Source: Bacillota bacterium
Lineage (GTDB): Bacteria; Bacillota; Clostridia; Lachnospirales; Lachnospiraceae
DNA: 64,000 nt
Direction of reading: 5' to 3'
Assembly (NCBI GenBank): GCA_023436065.1
Contig: JAEZKU010000020.1
Span: 62,001 to 126,000, forward strand
Position numbers and translations under genes: made by a program
In this document: positions 16,688 through 25,579 of the stretch, piece after piece
Layout: every line of letters starts with the position of its first letter
Position numbering within the stretch: position 1 is the stretch's first letter
Notes under the pieces: generated by a model
Told to the model about the DNA's origin: nothing
What the model saw: only the letters and a program-made list of their open reading frames with translations
The model's database searches: none

Positions 16688-17875
16688 TTAGTTAGATGAT
16701 CCGATGATTTCATAACGATAACATTTATTTTGATTTATGATAGATACTCCAACCTTATGCATACCTACACTCTTGGCAAGTTGAAGGGAAGGGATATTTT
16801 CCGTTGCAATGAAGGCGGTGATCCTTGGGATTGCAAGCTTATTCAGACAATACTCGATGGTTGCAGCAACGATTTCACGGCCATACCCATTTCTCTGATA
16901 ATCCGGGTCAATCAGATACCCGAGCTCGTAGACGGTTTCCTTCTCAAGCTCTTTCACTTCTATACCGCAGCGCCCGATGAGGCGGTTCTCATCCTTAAGA
17001 TAGACACCCCATAGTCCGAATCCGTAAAACGGATATATGTTCTTTATATAAGCGTTTAGCTTCTCCTGCTCGATGATCAAATCAGCAGTAAACTCCTCCA
17101 GATGGCTGCTGATTTCGGGTTTGACACAGATGGCATACAGGCTGTCAGCATCCTCAATACTTAATTCTCTCAGAATACAACGGTCTGTAGACAGGATAGT
17201 TACCGGCTCCAAATGAGCGTGCTGATATACGTGAAGTAGAAATGAATAATCCACTTCTTCAAAGCCTTCTATCAGCATGGCGGCCTTACTTAAGTCCTGA
17301 TTACCCGAATTGGGATTAGCAAATCCTACACAGGTGATCCCGGCGGCAGCCGCTGCGGTCACGCCATGATTGGAATCTTCGATTACAAGACATTCCGAGG
17401 GTTCCACACCCAGTTGTTTAGCGGCTGCTAAGAAGATATCCGGCGCAGGTTTAGGATGTTTCATATTCATTCCTGATATGTAACCGTCGAATATCCCGTT
17501 TATCCCAAGACTATTCATGACGCTTTCTATTGCAGCTGCTGAAGAGGAAGAAGCTATTATTAATTTCATTCCGTTTTCGTGTAGATCCCACATTAATTCC
17601 TTAATATATGGAATGAATGGATAACCCTCCGAACGGATCAGGGTTTCCTTTGCCTCTTCATTTGCTTTGATGATTTCCTCAACCGTAGCAGAAAGTTGGA
17701 AATCCTCTATCATTTTCTTACACATCACAGGAGTACTGGTTCCTATGAAATTGTATGCATACTCTATCTGAATAGAAACATGAAATTTCTCTAACGCAAG
17801 GACAGCGGCTCTGGCATGCTGGGGTTCACTGTCTATGATGACACCGTCCATGTCAAAAATAACTGCTTTCAGCAA
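16688..17875 (-). CDS. HAD hydrolase (beta-phosphoglucomutase type) fused to a GNAT acetyltransferase
   Basis: 395 aa from TTG 17875, chosen because CGGAGG lies 8 nt upstream and the HAD motif begins at once (LLKAVIFDMDGVIIDSE). Residues 1 to about 215 are a HAD subfamily IA phosphatase/mutase: DMDGV motif I, IIASSSS motif II, HPKPAPDIF motif III and VIEDSNHGV motif IV. Residues about 225-395 are a RimJ/RimL-like acetyltransferase (LIDPDYQRNGYGREIVAATIEYC; SLQLAKSVGMHKVG). Both halves look intact. The fusion suggests one pathway or a shared small substrate, which is unknown. Confidence 0.88.
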   Translation of the reverse strand: MLKAVIFDMDGVIIDSEPQHARAAVLALEKFHVSIQIEYAYNFIGTSTPVMCKKMIEDFQLSATVEEIIKANEEAKETLIRSEGYPFIPYIKELMWDLHENGMKLIIASSSSAAAIESVMNSLGINGIFDGYISGMNMKHPKPAPDIFLAAAKQLGVEPSECLVIEDSNHGVTAAAAAGITCVGFANPNSGNQDLSKAAMLIEGFEEVDYSFLLHVYQHAHLEPVTILSTDRCILRELSIEDADSLYAICVKPEISSHLEEFTADLIIEQEKLNAYIKNIYPFYGFGLWGVYLKDENRLIGRCGIEVKELEKETVYELGYLIDPDYQRNGYGREIVAATIEYCLNKLAIPRITAFIATENIPSLQLAKSVGMHKVGVSIINQNKCYRYEIIGSSN

Positions 17876-17994
17876 ATTGGGAACCTCCGAATATTTTTTA
17901 TTAGTATACAACTTTTAAGACATCCTTTCAATAATCAAATCAGGTCCCGATTATAGTTGCGCCGTTGTTGGAGAAATTGGTATAATGAATTATC

Positions 17995-18393
17995 TTAATC
18001 CCGGTTTAGCACTTTTTCAAAAAGCAACCCTGCTAATATCCAAGCCGGAGCATAGTCAAAGCGAATGACACCCTTATAATTCAGCTTAGCCTTACTGTAA
18101 TCCCAGGGGCAGGCATTGTGCTTTTTCAGTAAAAGTCCGCTGGAATATTCTCCAATGTAGATCAGGAATGCATAGATACCGCCTCGAACAAAGGCTGAAC
18201 GGTTCTTGAGTTTTTTACAGATCGGATTTAAGCAGGCAGCCATTCCGTAAATCGGAAACATCCATACGGAGGTGTGGCAGGTCAGAGTTTTATCCTTGTG
18301 TTTTCTTAAAGCATCCAGACCTGTCCAAAAACATTCCATGCACCAGCCGATGGAGCCGCATAGGATAAAGTTGGTAAGAAAGCATTTTTTCAT
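17995..18393 (-). CDS. Membrane protein of the CmpB/PF06541 putative ABC transporter permease family
   Basis: 132 aa with about four predicted membrane segments (FLTNFILCGSIGWCMECFW, WMFPIYGMAACLNPI, YAFLIYIGEYSSGLLL, PAWILAGLLFEKVL). The CPWDYSKAKLNYKGVIRFDYAPAW motif region is typical of the family (CWDYS... pattern). The 'ABC permease' label is historical; no ATPase is present and the function is unknown. ATG 18393 has GGAGGT upstream. Monocistronic between the HAD-GNAT fusion and the CYTH gene. Confidence 0.75.
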   Translation of the reverse strand: MKKCFLTNFILCGSIGWCMECFWTGLDALRKHKDKTLTCHTSVWMFPIYGMAACLNPICKKLKNRSAFVRGGIYAFLIYIGEYSSGLLLKKHNACPWDYSKAKLNYKGVIRFDYAPAWILAGLLFEKVLNRD

Positions 18394-18523
18394 AGGTACC
18401 TCCAGAAATATGTTATGAGTATAGTATTCTACGATCCTGCCATGCTATTCAGGGAGGAAAATGTGAAATGAAATTTGAACGAACCTAATTTCTTTTACAA
18501 CATAATAAGAAAGGGATAAAGCA

Positions 18524-19018
18524 ATGGAAATAGAACGCAAATACGCAATCCTTAGAATGCCTGAGAACTTGTCCGGGTATGAGAAGAAAGTTATAGAGCA
18601 GGGGTATCTCTGTCATAATCCAACCATCAGGATCAGAAAGAGCAATGAGGAGTATATCTTAACGTATAAATCAAAGCTGGGTATTGATCCACGCTCAAAA
18701 TCCCATACAAATGTGAATCATGAGGTGGAGCTTCCGTTAACAGAGGAAGCCTATCTCAAACTGAGAAATAAAACAGACGGAAACATGATATATAAAACAA
18801 GGTATCTGATCCCTCTGCAGGATGGCCTCACCGCTGAGTTGGATGTGTTTGAAGGGATACTGAAGGGATTGGTATTTGCTGAGGTGGAATTTCCTGATAT
18901 CCGGTCTGCTGATGAATTTGTTCCCCCTGCGTGGTTCGGCAGGAATCTTTCATCGGATAAAAGATTTACGAATTATAACCTTTCCCTATGTTCCTCGCCG
19001 CCTGTTATTGATCTGTAA
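18524..19018 (+). CDS. CYTH domain (triphosphate tunnel) protein
   Basis: 164 aa. The ExExK signature is at the extreme N terminus (E2, E4, K6 in MEIERK), followed by conserved basic residues in RIRKSNEEYILTYKSK and RTRYLIP-like KTRYLIP, and acidic strands AELDVFEG and FAEVEFP. These enzymes bind triphosphate in an eight-strand tunnel; bacterial members hydrolyse inorganic triphosphate or make cAMP. Triphosphatase activity is more likely in this group, but unproven. AGAAAGGGA precedes the start. Confidence 0.9.
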   Translation: MEIERKYAILRMPENLSGYEKKVIEQGYLCHNPTIRIRKSNEEYILTYKSKLGIDPRSKSHTNVNHEVELPLTEEAYLKLRNKTDGNMIYKTRYLIPLQDGLTAELDVFEGILKGLVFAEVEFPDIRSADEFVPPAWFGRNLSSDKRFTNYNLSLCSSPPVIDL

Positions 19019-19122
19019 AGAGAAATCACTAAGAAAAATCTCCTAAAACAGAATAACGGATAGTTCACTGTCGTCTGAGCATACTATTTTTGAACAAATT
19101 ATTTTATGAATAGGAGGATATT

Positions 19123-19257
19123 ATGCCAAAGGACAGTCAACCTGATAATAAACGCGCAAGAATGGATAAAGCCAATGGCCAGACCCCAATTACGAGAGAG
19201 AATCAGAATAAAAACAGGAATGCAAAAAGAAAATCTGTGAAGCATGATGATGTGTAG
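19123..19257 (+). CDS. Small basic hydrophilic protein (44 aa)
   Basis: ATG 19123 follows TAGGAGGATATT, a strong ribosome binding site. The product begins MPKDSQPDNKRARMDKANG and is rich in Lys, Arg, Asn and Gln with no hydrophobic residues to form a core, so it is probably disordered. Composition resembles small spore or stress proteins of clostridia, but no family can be assigned. The next small gene begins 53 nt downstream. Confidence 0.6.
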   Translation: MPKDSQPDNKRARMDKANGQTPITRENQNKNRNAKRKSVKHDDV

Positions 19258-19310
19258 GCAAATTAATCTTATATCATAAGTATTATTCTGAGAAAGGTAT
19301 GGTTATATAG

Positions 19311-19484
19311 ATGGCAAAGAAAGGAATGCGGCGTTATTTTGTAACAGAACCAACAGAGGTCAGAGAAAAGAGAGTGCATATGCCTAAGAATGAGGTTCCG
19401 CCTGTACCTGAGATTTCCGGTAAAGCAAAATCCGGACATGAGAAAGCGGCTCCGGCGGGTGAACGTAGATATGACAATGATTGA
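19311..19484 (+). CDS. Small basic protein (57 aa) overlapping the HD gene
   Basis: ATG 19311 with GAGAAAGG upstream opens a 57-codon frame (MAKKGMRRYFVTEPTEVRE start; EVPPVPEISGKAKSGHEKA later). It is Lys/Arg/Pro-rich and lacks a hydrophobic core. Its stop overlaps the start of the HD-domain gene (ATG 19471) by 14 nt, suggesting translational coupling. No homologue is known to me. Confidence 0.55.
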   Translation: MAKKGMRRYFVTEPTEVREKRVHMPKNEVPPVPEISGKAKSGHEKAAPAGERRYDND

Positions 19485-20124
19485 GATATCAGCTCAAACG
19501 ATTTATGATGAGATAACAAACCATTTACTGATGGATGAAAAGCCCTCTGAATTTATGGAGGAGCTGTCTGACCGGAAAGAATTTCGGGAGTATCCGTTCA
19601 GTCTGCTACTGAAACTTAAGACTGCGGAACAATCCCCAAAGTACCACGCTGAAGGGAATGCCTGGAATCATACGATGCTGGTAATTGATGAAGCAGCAAG
19701 GGTCAGAAGCAAAAGCAAGGACCCTATGGTTTTTATGTGGTCCGCACTGCTGCATGATATTGGAAAACCGCCAACGACACGAATGAAAAAAGGAAGGATA
19801 ACCTCCTATGATCACGATATAGTAGGGGAGCGGCTTTGCAGGGAGTTTCTGGAATACTTCTCCCTAGAAGAGAATTTTATTCAATCTGTTGCCGCCATGG
19901 TAAGGTACCACATGCACATGCTTTATATTCTTCGCAAGCTTCCATACTCTGACTTAATGGGATTATTGAGAAAAGCAGATGTGGATGAGCTGGCTTTATT
20001 ATGTCTGTGTGATCGTCTGGGGAGAAAGGGAGCAGATATCGCTGCCGAACGTAAGGAGTATGAAGAGTTTCTGAAGCTGTTACGATACAGTTTGGAAAAG
20101 TCAAAGATGGAAACAGTTAAATAA
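19471..20124 (+). CDS. HD domain phosphohydrolase
   Basis: 217 aa from ATG 19471 (MTMIEISAQTIYDEI); a longer frame to 19390 overlaps the small gene and lacks a ribosome binding site. The HD motif set is WNHTMLVIDEA (H67), LLHDIGKPPTT (H95-D96), YDHDIVGERL and a late aspartate in LLRKADVDEL. This resembles the HD domain of CCA-adding enzymes or stand-alone metal-dependent phosphohydrolases. No nucleotidyltransferase domain is present. Substrate unknown. A long-loop terminator follows. Confidence 0.87.
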   Translation: MTMIEISAQTIYDEITNHLLMDEKPSEFMEELSDRKEFREYPFSLLLKLKTAEQSPKYHAEGNAWNHTMLVIDEAARVRSKSKDPMVFMWSALLHDIGKPPTTRMKKGRITSYDHDIVGERLCREFLEYFSLEENFIQSVAAMVRYHMHMLYILRKLPYSDLMGLLRKADVDELALLCLCDRLGRKGADIAAERKEYEEFLKLLRYSLEKSKMETVK

Positions 20125-20138
20125 TTACTTTCATTCAT

Positions 20139-20219
20139 GACTTAATAACGGAAATTGTGCATAGATATGCAAAATGCTTTGGTCTTTGTTACAATGATCC
20201 GTTATTAAGTCTTTTTTTT
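20139..20219 (+). terminator. Long-loop intrinsic terminator
   Basis: GACTTAATAACGGA (20139-20152) pairs perfectly with TCCGTTATTAAGTC (20198-20211), followed by eight T. The 45-nt loop is unusually long. Confidence 0.85.
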
Positions 20220-20420
20220 ACCTTTATTGAGGAATAAGAAAGCCTGTACAGGTAATTACATATAAGAAATAGTGTCATTTTATATTTATTATGACGAAAT
20301 ATAGAATCCTGTATATATTCCTAAAAATATTGCTGGATTTTTTAGATGCTGTACATTATAATGATAGCTAAATATTTATAGATATTCGTATTTTTTTATA
20401 AAGAAAGAGGTTAACGTAAA

Positions 20421-21326
20421 ATGGCTGATAACTATACTTACTCTATCGTAAAGAAGGAAAGTCTTGCTAATTCTATTTATCTTATGGATATAAAGGCTCC
20501 CAGAGTAGCAAAAAACTGTTATCCGGGACAGTTCGTCATAGTAAAGATGGATGAAAAGGGTGAAAGAATTCCTCTTACGATTTGTGACTATGATCGGGAA
20601 GTCGGAACAGTTACAATAGTATTTCAGGCGCTCGGGTCTTCCACCAAGCTGATGGCTACATACGAAGAAGGGGAAGCTTTCCGTGATTTTACGGGACCTT
20701 TGGGACATAAATCCGAACTGATCGATATGCCTCGGGAAGAGATATTACAGAAAAACATTTTATTCGTTGCAGGAGGTGTAGGTGCTGCTCCTGTATATCC
20801 GCAGGTAAAGTGGATGAAGGAGAACGGATATGATGTGGATTGTATCATAGGTGCAAGGAATAAGGATTTGATCATCCTTGAGGATCGAATGAGAGCCTTG
20901 GCTAAAAACCTCTATATCACAACAGATGACGGTTCTTATGGTTTCCACGGTAACGTGAACGACTGTATTAAGGATCTGGTAAATAATCAGGGTAAAAAAT
21001 ATGATCTTGTCATAGCAATCGGTCCGATGATCATGATGAAGTTCGTATGTATCCTGACCAAGGAATTGGGAATTAAGACCATTGTAAGCATGAATCCGGT
21101 TATGGTTGATGGTACCGGAATGTGTGGTGCCTGCCGTCTGACTATTGGAAATGAAGTAAAATTCGCATGTGTTGATGGACCTGAGTTTGACGGACATCTA
21201 GTTAATTTTGATGAAGCTATGAAGAGACTTCAGATGTATAAATCAGAGGAAGGCAAAACTGTTCTTAGGGAGAGAGAGGGCACGACCCATCATCATCCCG
21301 GCTGCGAATGCAGTGAGAACGATTGA
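20421..21326 (+). CDS. nfnA: NfnA/SudB: ferredoxin-NADP+ oxidoreductase, FAD/2Fe-2S subunit
   Basis: 301 aa. FAD-binding barrel (GQFVIVKMDEKGERIPLTICDYD), NAD-binding Rossmann domain (FVAGGVGAAPVYPQVKWMKENG) and C-terminal 2Fe-2S cysteines (GTGMCGACRLTI, VKFACVDGPEFDG) match the small subunit of NADH-dependent reduced ferredoxin:NADP+ oxidoreductase, which makes NADPH by electron bifurcation. A His/Cys-rich tail (THHHPGCECSEND) is unusual. The large subunit follows 41 nt later. AAAGAGG precedes ATG 20421. Confidence 0.93.
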   Translation: MADNYTYSIVKKESLANSIYLMDIKAPRVAKNCYPGQFVIVKMDEKGERIPLTICDYDREVGTVTIVFQALGSSTKLMATYEEGEAFRDFTGPLGHKSELIDMPREEILQKNILFVAGGVGAAPVYPQVKWMKENGYDVDCIIGARNKDLIILEDRMRALAKNLYITTDDGSYGFHGNVNDCIKDLVNNQGKKYDLVIAIGPMIMMKFVCILTKELGIKTIVSMNPVMVDGTGMCGACRLTIGNEVKFACVDGPEFDGHLVNFDEAMKRLQMYKSEEGKTVLREREGTTHHHPGCECSEND

Positions 21327-21367
21327 TAATTTAGCTGGCCGCAAAAACGGTGTTTGGAGGATGAAGA

Positions 21368-22753
21368 ATGGATGTTTTAAAGAAGGTACCTGTAAGGGAG
21401 CAGGACCCAAAGGTGAGGGCAACTAATTTTAACGAGGTATGCCTTGGCTTTAATATGGAAGAAGCGATGGAAGAGGCTTCCCGCTGTATCCAGTGTAAGA
21501 ATGCAAAATGTATCTCCGGGTGTCCGGTTAATATTGACATTCCGAGTTTCATAAAGGAAATTAAAGAAGGCAATGTAGAGGAAGCCTTCAAGGTAATCGG
21601 TAAATACTCAGCTCTTCCGGCTGTCTGCGGCAGGGTTTGTCCACAGGAAACACAATGTGAGGAAAGATGTATTCGCGGAATTAAAGGTGATCCGGTTTCT
21701 ATCGGAAAGCTGGAACGTTTCGCTGCTGATTGGGCTAGGGAGCATAATATCAAACCCGAACCTCCGGTTGAGAAGAATGGCAGAAAGGTAGCAATTATCG
21801 GTTCCGGTCCTGCCGGACTTACCTGTGCAGGAGATTTGGCTAAGATGGGGTATGATGTCACCATCTTTGAAGCCCTTCATGAGCCGGGCGGAGTTCTGGT
21901 TTACGGAATTCCGGAATTCAGACTACCGAAGGATACTGTAGTAAAGGCAGAGATTGAAAACGTAAAATCACTTGGTGTAAAGATAGAGACAAATGTCATC
22001 ATCGGTAAATCTACTCTGATTGACGAACTGATGGAAGAAGAAGGCTTTGAAGCCGTATTTATTGGTTCCGGTGCCGGACTTCCGAAGTTTATGGGAATAC
22101 CGGGAGAGAATGCCAACGGAGTATTTTCGGCAAATGAATATCTGACACGAAGCAATCTGATGAAGGCTTTTGACGACAGCTATGATACTCCGATTATTGC
22201 AGGAAAGAAGGTTGCGGTTGTCGGTGGCGGTAACGTTGCTATGGACGCAGCCAGGACAGCGCTCAGGCTGGGAGCAGAAGTATATATTGTTTACCGCAGA
22301 GGCGAAGCGGAGCTTCCTGCCAGAGTAGAAGAAGTACATCATGCCAAAGAAGAGGGCATCATCTTCAAGCTCTTAACTAATCCGAAGGAAATTCTGGTGA
22401 ATGAGAACGGTTGGGTATCCGGTATGCGTTGTGTTGAGATGGAACTTGGCGCACCGGACGAAAGCGGAAGAAGAAGACCGATGGAAAAAGCCGGATCAGA
22501 ATTTGTGCTGGAGCTTGATACGGTGATCATGTCACTTGGAACCAGCCCGAATCCACTGATATCATCGACAACAAATGGCTTAGAGACGGACAAGCATAAG
22601 TGCATCATCGCAGAAGAAGAGACCGGTTTGACATCAAGAGAAGGTGTTTTTGCCGGAGGCGATGCGGTTACAGGAGCGGCAACAGTAATACTCGCAATGG
22701 GAGCAGGAAAGGCTGCAGCTGCAGGTATTGACAAGTACCTGAAATCGAAATAA
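21368..22753 (+). CDS. nfnB: NfnB/SudA: NADPH-dependent glutamate-synthase-small-subunit-like subunit
   Basis: 461 aa. N-terminal cysteine clusters (CIQCKNAKCISGCPVNIDIP, CGRVCPQETQCEERC) bind two 4Fe-4S clusters; the rest is a tandem Rossmann FAD/NADPH unit (VAIIGSGPAGLTCAGDLAKMG; VAVVGGGNVAMDAARTALRLG; GVFAGGDAVTGAATVI). With the preceding gene it forms the bifurcating NfnAB enzyme. The homologous glutamate synthase small subunit is excluded because a NfnA gene, not gltB, is adjacent. TTTGGAGG precedes the start. Confidence 0.94.
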   Translation: MDVLKKVPVREQDPKVRATNFNEVCLGFNMEEAMEEASRCIQCKNAKCISGCPVNIDIPSFIKEIKEGNVEEAFKVIGKYSALPAVCGRVCPQETQCEERCIRGIKGDPVSIGKLERFAADWAREHNIKPEPPVEKNGRKVAIIGSGPAGLTCAGDLAKMGYDVTIFEALHEPGGVLVYGIPEFRLPKDTVVKAEIENVKSLGVKIETNVIIGKSTLIDELMEEEGFEAVFIGSGAGLPKFMGIPGENANGVFSANEYLTRSNLMKAFDDSYDTPIIAGKKVAVVGGGNVAMDAARTALRLGAEVYIVYRRGEAELPARVEEVHHAKEEGIIFKLLTNPKEILVNENGWVSGMRCVEMELGAPDESGRRRPMEKAGSEFVLELDTVIMSLGTSPNPLISSTTNGLETDKHKCIIAEEETGLTSREGVFAGGDAVTGAATVILAMGAGKAAAAGIDKYLKSK

Positions 22754-22792
22754 CAAAGGAAAATACGTATTGGGGAACGTATTGGAGGACTT

Positions 22793-24340
22793 ATGGGATA
22801 TTTTATGGTTGGTCAATCTGCCGGAATTGCTATTCTTGTAGCAATAGCAATTTTAATAATTTTATTTATTGTAATAGCCATCAGACTAAGTAATCTGAAA
22901 AAAGAAAAAGACCTGGTGGATCAGGAAAATCAGGTTGTGAAGGAGCGTAATCGGGAGCTTGAGGAGGTATATAGTTCAGCTATTGATTCCTTGAATGAGT
23001 TAACAGGAAAATATGAGGAATTAAACAGGAATAAAGAAAGCATGAAGAAGCTGGCATATACCGATTACCTTACGGAGCTGCCAAACAGAACTGCTTTTAC
23101 CGAGATGCTCGATAATATCATGCTCACATTGCGCAGTGAAGAGACCATAGGAATTATGGACATTGATATAGATAATTTTAAGAATATCAATGATTCCTTA
23201 GGGCATTCCTATGGTGACGAGCTATTGATCGATGTAACCTACCGACTGAAGCAGGCGATGGATGAAAATGATTACCTAGCCAGAATCGGCGGAGATGAGT
23301 TTGTTGTATTGACACAGAATCTGCACGATACGGCGACCTATGAGGAGAAAATCAAAAAGATCAGAAATGTATTCAGCTATCCCTTTATTTTATCAACGAA
23401 AGAGTATTTTGTCACAGTAAGTATCGGTGTGGCTTTTGCACCGAAGGATGGCAAGAGTTCGCAGGCATTAATCAAAAATGTGGATTCTGCTATGTATGCG
23501 GCAAAAGCAAACGGTAAGAATACACATGTATATTTTGATTATTCCTTCAACCAGAAGTTAACTGAGAAGATCGAGACACAGTCGGAGCTACGCAAGGCAA
23601 TCGAACGAGAGGAATTCATTCTGTTCTATCAAGCCCAGATGAATCTGGAAACCATGCAGGTGGTTGGCTTTGAGGCCTTAATTCGATGGAATCATCCGAC
23701 AAAAGGATTGGTATCTCCGGATGAATTCATTCATCTGGCAGAGGAAACAGGCTTAATCGTTCCGATCGGAAAATGGGTTCTGAGAACGGCTTGCTATCAG
23801 TTGAAGCAGTGGTCTGCAGACTATCCTCATATCACCATGGCTGTAAACCTGTCGGCCAGACAGTTCAAGGACAGGGATATTGTTAAGATTGTCTATGATG
23901 TCATCGAGGAAACAGGAATTAACCCCAGCAATTTGGAGCTTGAGATTACAGAAAGCATTGCGCTGGATGACATTGATTATACGATTGCTACAATTCAGGA
24001 GCTTAAGAAAATTGGCGTGAATTTCTCATTGGATGACTTCGGTACAGGATATTCCTCCATGAATTATCTGAAACGTCTGCCGGTCAGCAATTTGAAGATA
24101 GATAAGAGCTTCCTTAACACGGTAATGGAAGACCGTAGCGACCAAAAAATCATTCAAACCATCATTACCCTGGCAAGAAATCTTAATCTGGATGTCATTG
24201 CTGAGGGTGTGGAGAACTTTGATCAGGAAATCTTCTTAAAGGAAGCCAATTGTGACAAGGCACAGGGGTACCTGTACAGCAAACCTGTTCCTAGGGAGAT
24301 GGCCGTTCAGTTCTTAAAGAATAATGACTTTCTGCTCTAA
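22793..24340 (+). CDS. GGDEF-EAL bifunctional cyclic-di-GMP protein
   Basis: 515 aa. One N-terminal membrane helix (about 8-32, [18 protein letters not shown]), a coiled coil (about 33-85), a GGDEF domain (motif GGDEF near 168) and an EAL domain with EALIRW near 293, [23 protein letters not shown] and AEGVE all intact. Both cyclase and phosphodiesterase residues look complete, so either activity is possible. No extracytoplasmic sensor domain is present. GGAGG precedes ATG 22793. It is 39 nt after nfnB and may be co-transcribed; the next gene starts 23 nt after its end. Confidence 0.94.
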   Translation: MGYFMVGQSAGIAILVAIAILIILFIVIAIRLSNLKKEKDLVDQENQVVKERNRELEEVYSSAIDSLNELTGKYEELNRNKESMKKLAYTDYLTELPNRTAFTEMLDNIMLTLRSEETIGIMDIDIDNFKNINDSLGHSYGDELLIDVTYRLKQAMDENDYLARIGGDEFVVLTQNLHDTATYEEKIKKIRNVFSYPFILSTKEYFVTVSIGVAFAPKDGKSSQALIKNVDSAMYAAKANGKNTHVYFDYSFNQKLTEKIETQSELRKAIEREEFILFYQAQMNLETMQVVGFEALIRWNHPTKGLVSPDEFIHLAEETGLIVPIGKWVLRTACYQLKQWSADYPHITMAVNLSARQFKDRDIVKIVYDVIEETGINPSNLELEITESIALDDIDYTIATIQELKKIGVNFSLDDFGTGYSSMNYLKRLPVSNLKIDKSFLNTVMEDRSDQKIIQTIITLARNLNLDVIAEGVENFDQEIFLKEANCDKAQGYLYSKPVPREMAVQFLKNNDFLL

Positions 24341-24363
24341 ACCGAATAAGGAGATCTGGTACG

Positions 24364-25143
24364 ATGCAAAGCAATAGGAGATTTAGCATACAGGCGATAT
24401 TTATTACTGTTCAGGCAGTATTGTATGTGAGCTTTCTGGCTTTGGATCTGACAGAGAAAAGCTATCATATCTCCGTAACCTTAAAGTATAGTATAATACT
24501 TCTGTGCTTTTGCTATGCGCTTTTGTGCGCAGGCAAAAGCACTTTTTATTTACTGCAGGCAGCTTTGTTCTTTACTGCAATCTCTGATCTTTTTATCCTT
24601 ATCCTTGATTATTATTTCTTCGGTGTCCTGACCTTCATCCTGGCACAGGAGCTTTACAGCCTGCGTTTAGTACTTATAGACAATGGGGCTAAGATTGGAG
24701 AGGCTCCTGTCCGACAAGGAAGAAAGCAAGGCATAGCTTATCTGAGAAGAATCCTGCTTCAGCTCACCGTGTCATTCGTAGTTTGTCTGCTTCTGGGATT
24801 GGCTGGTGTGAAGCTTGAGGGACTCTTGATGATTAGCATATTCTACTTTATCTGTATCTTAACCAATGTTATTTCGGCCTTCACCCTGGTGAGACATCAA
24901 ACCGGCAACAGAGGTAATCTGATATATGCTTTAGGTATGCTGCTATTCTTACTTTGTGATATTAACGTTGGTATATTTAATCTCTCCGGTTTCATATCGA
25001 TGAATGGTGAGGCTTATGCGGTCCTTTATACTGTATCCTCAATTCTGATGTGGACCTTTTATGCGCCTGCCCAAGTTCTGATTGCTATCAGCAGCAGATA
25101 TGAGGATGGCAGGAAATTTGACATTTCTCACAAAAATCTATAA
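24364..25143 (+). CDS. Multi-pass membrane protein, possibly YhhN/lysoplasmalogenase-like
   Basis: 259 aa with seven to eight hydrophobic helices. The helix pair carrying FFTAISDLFILI and FFGVLTFILAQELYSLRL recalls the YhhN-like (TMEM86/lysoplasmalogenase) pattern, but key residues are not fully conserved to my eye, so this is only a weak hint. TAAGGAGA precedes ATG 24364, and the gene closely follows the GGDEF-EAL gene, likely in one operon. It could be an accessory membrane sensor for cyclic-di-GMP control. Confidence 0.55.
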   Translation: MQSNRRFSIQAIFITVQAVLYVSFLALDLTEKSYHISVTLKYSIILLCFCYALLCAGKSTFYLLQAALFFTAISDLFILILDYYFFGVLTFILAQELYSLRLVLIDNGAKIGEAPVRQGRKQGIAYLRRILLQLTVSFVVCLLLGLAGVKLEGLLMISIFYFICILTNVISAFTLVRHQTGNRGNLIYALGMLLFLLCDINVGIFNLSGFISMNGEAYAVLYTVSSILMWTFYAPAQVLIAISSRYEDGRKFDISHKNL

Positions 25144-25354
25144 AAAGTTTATGTAAAAATATGACAGACATTTTCTTGCCATTCATACAAGATTCTGATA
25201 AAATTATTTCACACCTATCCTATCATAAGCGTTAACAAAAAGTATCAGTAAGCTATGGTATCTATCGCAGTTCTGACTTATCATAATTCTTTTATTCATT
25301 ATTTCTTAATTTTAATTCTTAATTGTATTTCTTGATTTTAATTCCTTATAGTAA

Positions 25355-25479
25355 ATCCTAAATTCTAAATTCTGAATCCTGTATCCTGTATCCTGAATTC
25401 TGAATCCTGAACTCTGAATCCTGAATTCTGAATCCTAAATCTTAATTCTTTTTCCTAATTCCTATTTCCTAATTCCTAT
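25355..25479. repeat. Degenerate heptanucleotide tandem repeat
   Basis: Thirteen consecutive 7-mers of the form ATYCTRA (ATCCTGA, ATTCTGA, ATCCTAA and variants) run in phase from 25355 to 25445, and four more (TTCCTAA/TTCCTAT) from 25452 to 25479. More degenerate copies precede it from about 25290. The rest of the 25144-25579 intergenic region holds no gene. Confidence 0.8.
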
Positions 25480-25579
25480 AACTCATTATGAACTCTAATT
25501 ATTATAAAAGTAATTACCCGTTTCGTTACTCAAATTGGGTGTATTTCACCTAATCAAATAAATCAAGGAGGATCACATT

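Noticed and set aside
25290..25479. Possible CRISPR array
   Set aside because: The repeat unit is only 7 bases with no spacers and no cas genes in the window.
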